From positions 1 through 8,351 of the forward strand of contig JBCDGN010000137.1 in assembly GCA_038751255.1 (NCBI GenBank): a stretch of DNA of 8,351 nucleotides, in the 5' to 3' direction. The position numbers and the translations under genes are program-made. The DNA comes from JANSYP01 sp038751255. GTDB lineage: Bacteria; Pseudomonadota; Alphaproteobacteria; Rhodobacterales; Rhodobacteraceae. The notes under the pieces were generated by a model that was given only the letters and a program-made list of their open reading frames with translations, was not told the DNA's origin and made no database searches. Shown here piece after piece: positions 5,895-8,351 of the stretch; the stretch's first letter is position 1, and each line of letters opens with the position of its first letter.

Positions 5895-7676
5895 TTAGTC
5901 ATAGCCGGCGCGCTGCGCCTCGAACATGGTCGCGTATAGCTGCCCTTGCGCCATCAGCGTCTCATGAGTGCCTTCTTCGACCAATTGTCCGCTTTCCAGC
6001 ACGTAGATTTTATCGGCACCCATCACAGACGACATCCGGTGGCTGACCATGACCGTGGTCCGTCCCTCTGCCAGTCGTGTCAATGCGCGCATCACACGCT
6101 CTTCGGTTTTCTGGTCCAATGCTGACGTGGCCTCATCGAGGATCACAACAGGGGCAGAGCGCAAGAAGGCGCGTGCGATGGCGATGCGTTGTTTCTGACC
6201 GCCGGAAAGTTGCTGGCCCTTGGGGCCTACCGGTTCATCACCACGTGTGCGGATCAACTCCGCGATCTCAGCAGCTTCGGCCGCGGCCCAGACTTCTTCA
6301 TCGCTGGCTTCGGGACGAATGTAGTGGATGTTTTCCCAGATGGATTTGTTGAAGATCACGATGTCCTGGGCAACCACGGAAAACTGACTGCGCAAGTCTT
6401 CAAGTCTCAGGTTTCGTAGATCTGTGCCGCCATAGAGAATTTCCCCTCCAGTGACGTCGTAAAGGCGCGCCAACAGAGACAGGATGGTGGTCTTGCCTGA
6501 TCCGGTAGAGCCTACAATCGCGGTCGTTTTGCCGCCCTCAAGGGTAAGATTGAGCTTCTCAAACAGGTTTTGCCCTTCGGAATAGGTGAAATCGACCTGG
6601 TCAAAAACAATATCGGCCATCGGATTTTCGACAGCCTTTGCATTGGGGCGGTTCTTGACTTTGGGTTCTTCGGCGAAGATCGCATAAATCATGCGCAGCA
6701 CCACCAACTGCGCCTGCATCGTGACAAAGAAATGCGATGCGCGCCGCGCCGGATCGAAAAGCAAGATCAGACCAAGCAGGAAGGTCACCAAACCGGCGCC
6801 ATCCAGGGAGTAGTCGGGGCTGATGACCAAATATCCGCCCGCGCCGATGACTAGCATATAGGCAAATGCTGCAGCGATATCGACCGTTGGCATCATAAGC
6901 GCTTGGGCCGATTGGATGCGAATGACCAGCGATTTGACCCCGTCTGATGCCTCGACCAGACGCGCGTTTTCGGCATCTTCCTGGCCCGCGATCTTCACGG
7001 TGCGCATGCCGCTGGCGACTTCTTCGATCCCGTTCATATAAGCACCGAGCGCGTTTTCAGCATCGCGCTGGATCCCCTTGATCTTGTCCGAAATCAGCGC
7101 AACGGCATAGAGAATTGCCGGGGCGGTCGCGAGCGCGAAGAGAAACAGCCAGGGCTGTTGGCTGATCAAATAGGCAGCGATGATCACAACTGTGATCACA
7201 TCGCGCAATGCGTTCACAGTGCCCTGACCAACGAATTGTCCCAGACTGTCGGGCTGTTGCACCAAGCGCAGAATGATGTCGCCTGCACCGTTTTTCTCGT
7301 AGTAAGTCAGATCGAGCCGCAACAATTGAGCGATCAAATGCCGTCGCATGTTGAAGATCGCATCCGCAGCGACCCAAGCTGAAATCCGCGGTGTGACATA
7401 ACTGGTCAGTGCTCTGAACAAGAACAGTCCAAAAACCGCCAAGCAAACCGCGTAAAGCTGAGTGAAAGAGCCCTTTTCGAAGATCACCCGTAAGCCGCTT
7501 TCGGTTAGCTGCAAAAACACTCGATAAACGAGCCCCTGCAGGGTCACCAACGCGACGATCACCGCCAACCAGCGTGCCTTTGGCCACAGATAGGTAAAGA
7601 AGAACCATGAAATGGCTTCTTTGTCCTCGGCTGTGAAAAGAGGTTGCCGATCGGATGTGCGCAGAGAAAATTTCAA
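5895..7676 (-). CDS. ABC exporter, fused transmembrane and ATPase domains (MsbA/multidrug type)
   Basis: A 593-residue half-transporter that would work as a homodimer in the inner membrane, pumping a lipid or hydrophobic compound outward with ATP. The first 330 residues are an exporter-type membrane domain with about six helices (near 36-58, 72-92, 155-173, 175-195, 262-286, 292-308). It includes the YYEKNGAGDIILRL coupling segment near 125-138. The ATPase domain follows: Walker A GSTGSGKTT (389-397), Q-loop Q437, signature LSGGQ (490-494), Walker B VVILDE with catalytic E515, D-loop SALD (518-521) and switch histidine H546. All catalytic elements are intact. The only plausible start is TTG at 7676: an in-frame TGA lies five codons upstream, GGA lies six bases before the TTG, and the next Met falls inside the membrane domain. 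The substrate cannot be told from sequence. Nothing clearly ties it to the deoC group beyond shared direction. Confidence 0.93.
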   Translation of the reverse strand: MKFSLRTSDRQPLFTAEDKEAISWFFFTYLWPKARWLAVIVALVTLQGLVYRVFLQLTESGLRVIFEKGSFTQLYAVCLAVFGLFLFRALTSYVTPRISAWVAADAIFNMRRHLIAQLLRLDLTYYEKNGAGDIILRLVQQPDSLGQFVGQGTVNALRDVITVVIIAAYLISQQPWLFLFALATAPAILYAVALISDKIKGIQRDAENALGAYMNGIEEVASGMRTVKIAGQEDAENARLVEASDGVKSLVIRIQSAQALMMPTVDIAAAFAYMLVIGAGGYLVISPDYSLDGAGLVTFLLGLILLFDPARRASHFFVTMQAQLVVLRMIYAIFAEEPKVKNRPNAKAVENPMADIVFDQVDFTYSEGQNLFEKLNLTLEGGKTTAIVGSTGSGKTTILSLLARLYDVTGGEILYGGTDLRNLRLEDLRSQFSVVAQDIVIFNKSIWENIHYIRPEASDEEVWAAAEAAEIAELIRTRGDEPVGPKGQQLSGGQKQRIAIARAFLRSAPVVILDEATSALDQKTEERVMRALTRLAEGRTTVMVSHRMSSVMGADKIYVLESGQLVEEGTHETLMAQGQLYATMFEAQRAGYD

Positions 7677-7716
7677 GGTCTGTCCGGTTCAGGTTTGCGC
7701 GTTCGCTTAACACGGT

Positions 7717-7740
7717 CTCGGGAGGAGCCTCAAACCCGAG
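7717..7740 (-). repeat. Inverted repeat in the exporter leader (hairpin about 40 bases before the start)
   Basis: CTCGGG (7717-7722) and CCCGAG (7735-7740) form a perfect 6-bp, GC-rich stem around 12 bases. On the plus strand the stem is followed by TTTT (7741-7744), which resembles a small intrinsic terminator, but no plus-strand gene upstream needs one. On the minus strand it is a hairpin in the leader of the exporter mRNA and could affect translation or message stability. Confidence 0.4.
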
Positions 7741-7840
7741 TTTTGATCTCTCGTCCAGGCGTGCTCAAGACACACAGTGCCGCATCCAACGCCCGAGTGG
7801 TGTCATTGCGGTGAAACCTTCCGGCTTAGAAAACACCGAT

Positions 7841-7890
7841 GGTCCAGAATAGCCAAAGGACCACAGGTGCTCAAAGAGTCTTAGCTATTC
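7841..7890. repeat. Interleaved inverted repeats in the exporter leader
   Basis: GGTCC (7841-7845) pairs with GGACC (7858-7862), and GAATAGC (7847-7853) pairs with GCTATTC (7884-7890). The two pairings interlock, so an RNA from here could form either alternative hairpins or a pseudoknot. Short repeats like these can arise by chance, and no regulatory RNA family was recognised. Confidence 0.3.
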
Positions 7891-7980
7891 CGCCTTGATC
7901 GAGAGACGGCCGATTAGATAACTGCACTGTGGGTCTGGTGCAGGATGAGTTTCTAGCTGACGGTGCGGCCAACAGTCCTT

Positions 7981-8124
7981 TCAGCCGTCCTGCTTATCTT
8001 CAAACACGGTTGCTGTCGGCGCCCAAATCGGCGCTCGATCAGTGCCTGACTGCACGGAAGTTCCGACCGCGAGCCCGGCGGCGACCAGAACGAAGATTGC
8101 AGTAAAATGTATCAGGCGGATCAT
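7981..8124 (-). CDS. Small hypothetical membrane-anchored or exported protein (47 aa)
   Basis: ATG at 8124 to TGA at 7983-7981 encodes 47 residues. The N-terminus, MIRLIHFTAIFVLVAAGLAVG, has a single arginine and histidine followed by a clean hydrophobic helix of about 16 residues. A hydrophilic tail with APIWAPTATVF and an acidic end (FEDKQDG) follows. This looks like a signal peptide or single-span anchor with a short periplasmic tail. I do not recognise a family. The ribosome site is weak (GAGA about ten bases before the ATG). The case for a real gene is the composition: a well-formed signal segment straight after the start and a stop soon after, in a stretch otherwise lacking genes. It lies 304 bases upstream of the exporter gene on the same strand and faces away from the gene starting at 8331. 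Confidence 0.5.
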   Translation of the reverse strand: MIRLIHFTAIFVLVAAGLAVGTSVQSGTDRAPIWAPTATVFEDKQDG

Positions 8125-8330
8125 GTTGGGTCTCGTTGGGGAGGCAAAAGGTAATCGAGGAGATAGGGTCTTTAGCAGGCAACACCAGAGGCCAAACTTG
8201 GTCAGTTCGCCGCGGGGGGAGCGCTAATTTTGCGACGGTGGTGGGCTTAACTGCGGCGAAAGAACTCTCTGTCCGGCGCCCACGCCGCTGCCTATAAGCG
8301 CGGCAGGTCACCAAACGATGGACTCATATC
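8125..8330. promoter_or_regulatory. Divergent intergenic region with a possible promoter/operator near 8288-8306
   Basis: The region lies between the start of the small minus-strand ORF and the start codon at 8331, so it should carry outward promoters. A TATAAG sequence at 8293-8298, about 33 bases before the 8331 ATG, resembles a -10 element. It sits inside the inverted repeat CTGCC (8288-8292) / GGCAG (8302-8306), a layout that would suit a repressor site. No convincing -35 element is visible, so the promoter call is tentative. Confidence 0.3.
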
Positions 8331-8351
8331 ATGACGATTAAGGTTTTCGGC
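8331..8351 (+). CDS. Start of a plus-strand gene cut by the window edge
   Basis: ATG at 8331 opens a frame reading MTIKVFG to the end of the window. GGA lies eight bases before the ATG and could serve as a weak ribosome site, and the intergenic region before it is promoter-sized. Seven residues are too few to name a product. A beta-strand opening of this kind is common in thioredoxin-fold reductases such as ArsC-like proteins, but that is only a guess. Confidence 0.45.

Larger units (their letters stand above)
7677..7980 (-). other. Non-coding leader of the ABC exporter gene
   Basis: These 304 bases hold no convincing gene on either strand; the frames are short and broken by stops. They probably contain the promoter and 5' leader of the exporter gene, but no promoter could be assigned with confidence. 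Two inverted-repeat structures, listed separately, are the only visible organisation. Confidence 0.6.

Noticed and set aside
7057..7713. Minus-strand frame of 218 codons overlapping the exporter N-terminal half
   Set aside because: It is the shifted frame of the exporter's membrane domain. The exporter frame carries the hydrophobic helices and continues to the ATPase motifs, so no frameshift needs to be assumed.
7765..7806. Thirteen-codon minus-strand ORF (MTPLGRWMRHCVS) in the exporter leader, with GGAAGG ten bases upstream
   Set aside because: It could be a leader peptide, but it is short enough to be chance, has no runs of one amino acid and is not paired with an attenuator-like structure.
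7655..7852. Plus-strand 65-codon frame over the exporter start
   Set aside because: It overlaps the exporter's N-terminus in antisense, with no domain and no ribosome site.

Overview
The window looks like an alphaproteobacterial chromosome segment, most likely from the Rhodobacteraceae (roseobacter group). The main reason is a fused two-domain aldehyde dehydrogenase of the ALDH16 type directly behind a long, eukaryote-like deoxyribose-phosphate aldolase (DeoC), in moderately GC-rich DNA with several TTG/GTG starts. The assignment rests on remembered family features; no database search was run.

Layout. The left edge (1-370, + strand) holds the end of a GGDEF diguanylate cyclase, with the rest of the gene outside the window. 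A short inverted repeat (371-393) separates it from a long run of minus-strand genes pointing towards it. Read in the direction of transcription (right to left), these are: an ABC-type exporter with fused membrane and ATPase domains (7676-5895); a small YdcZ/DUF606-type membrane protein whose last membrane helix is cut off by an in-frame TGA (5808-5419); deoC (5297-4320); the ALDH16-like dehydrogenase (4323-1951, ATGA overlap with deoC); an exported DsbA-like thioredoxin-fold protein (1948-1217); and a fructosamine-kinase-family protein (about 1211-402). The last four genes have junctions of -4, +2 and +5 bases and almost certainly form one transcription unit. The two membrane-protein genes upstream are separated by 86 and 121 bases and may or may not belong to it.

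The right end (7677-8351) is gene-poor. It holds a leader region with two inverted repeats, a credible 47-codon minus-strand ORF for a small membrane or exported protein (8124-7981), a divergent intergenic region, and the first seven codons of a probable plus-strand gene (8331 onwards).

How the genes may work together. DeoC splits deoxyribose 5-phosphate into glyceraldehyde 3-phosphate and acetaldehyde, and ALDH16 could oxidise the aldehyde. Kinases of the fructosamine kinase family help remove sugar adducts from protein amines, and pentose phosphates are strong glycating agents. The deoC-ALDH16-DsbA-kinase string can therefore be read as nucleoside-sugar catabolism coupled to carbonyl-damage control. 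This is an inference from gene order. I found no CRISPR array, insertion sequence, tRNA or rRNA, and no clearly novel defence or mobile system.
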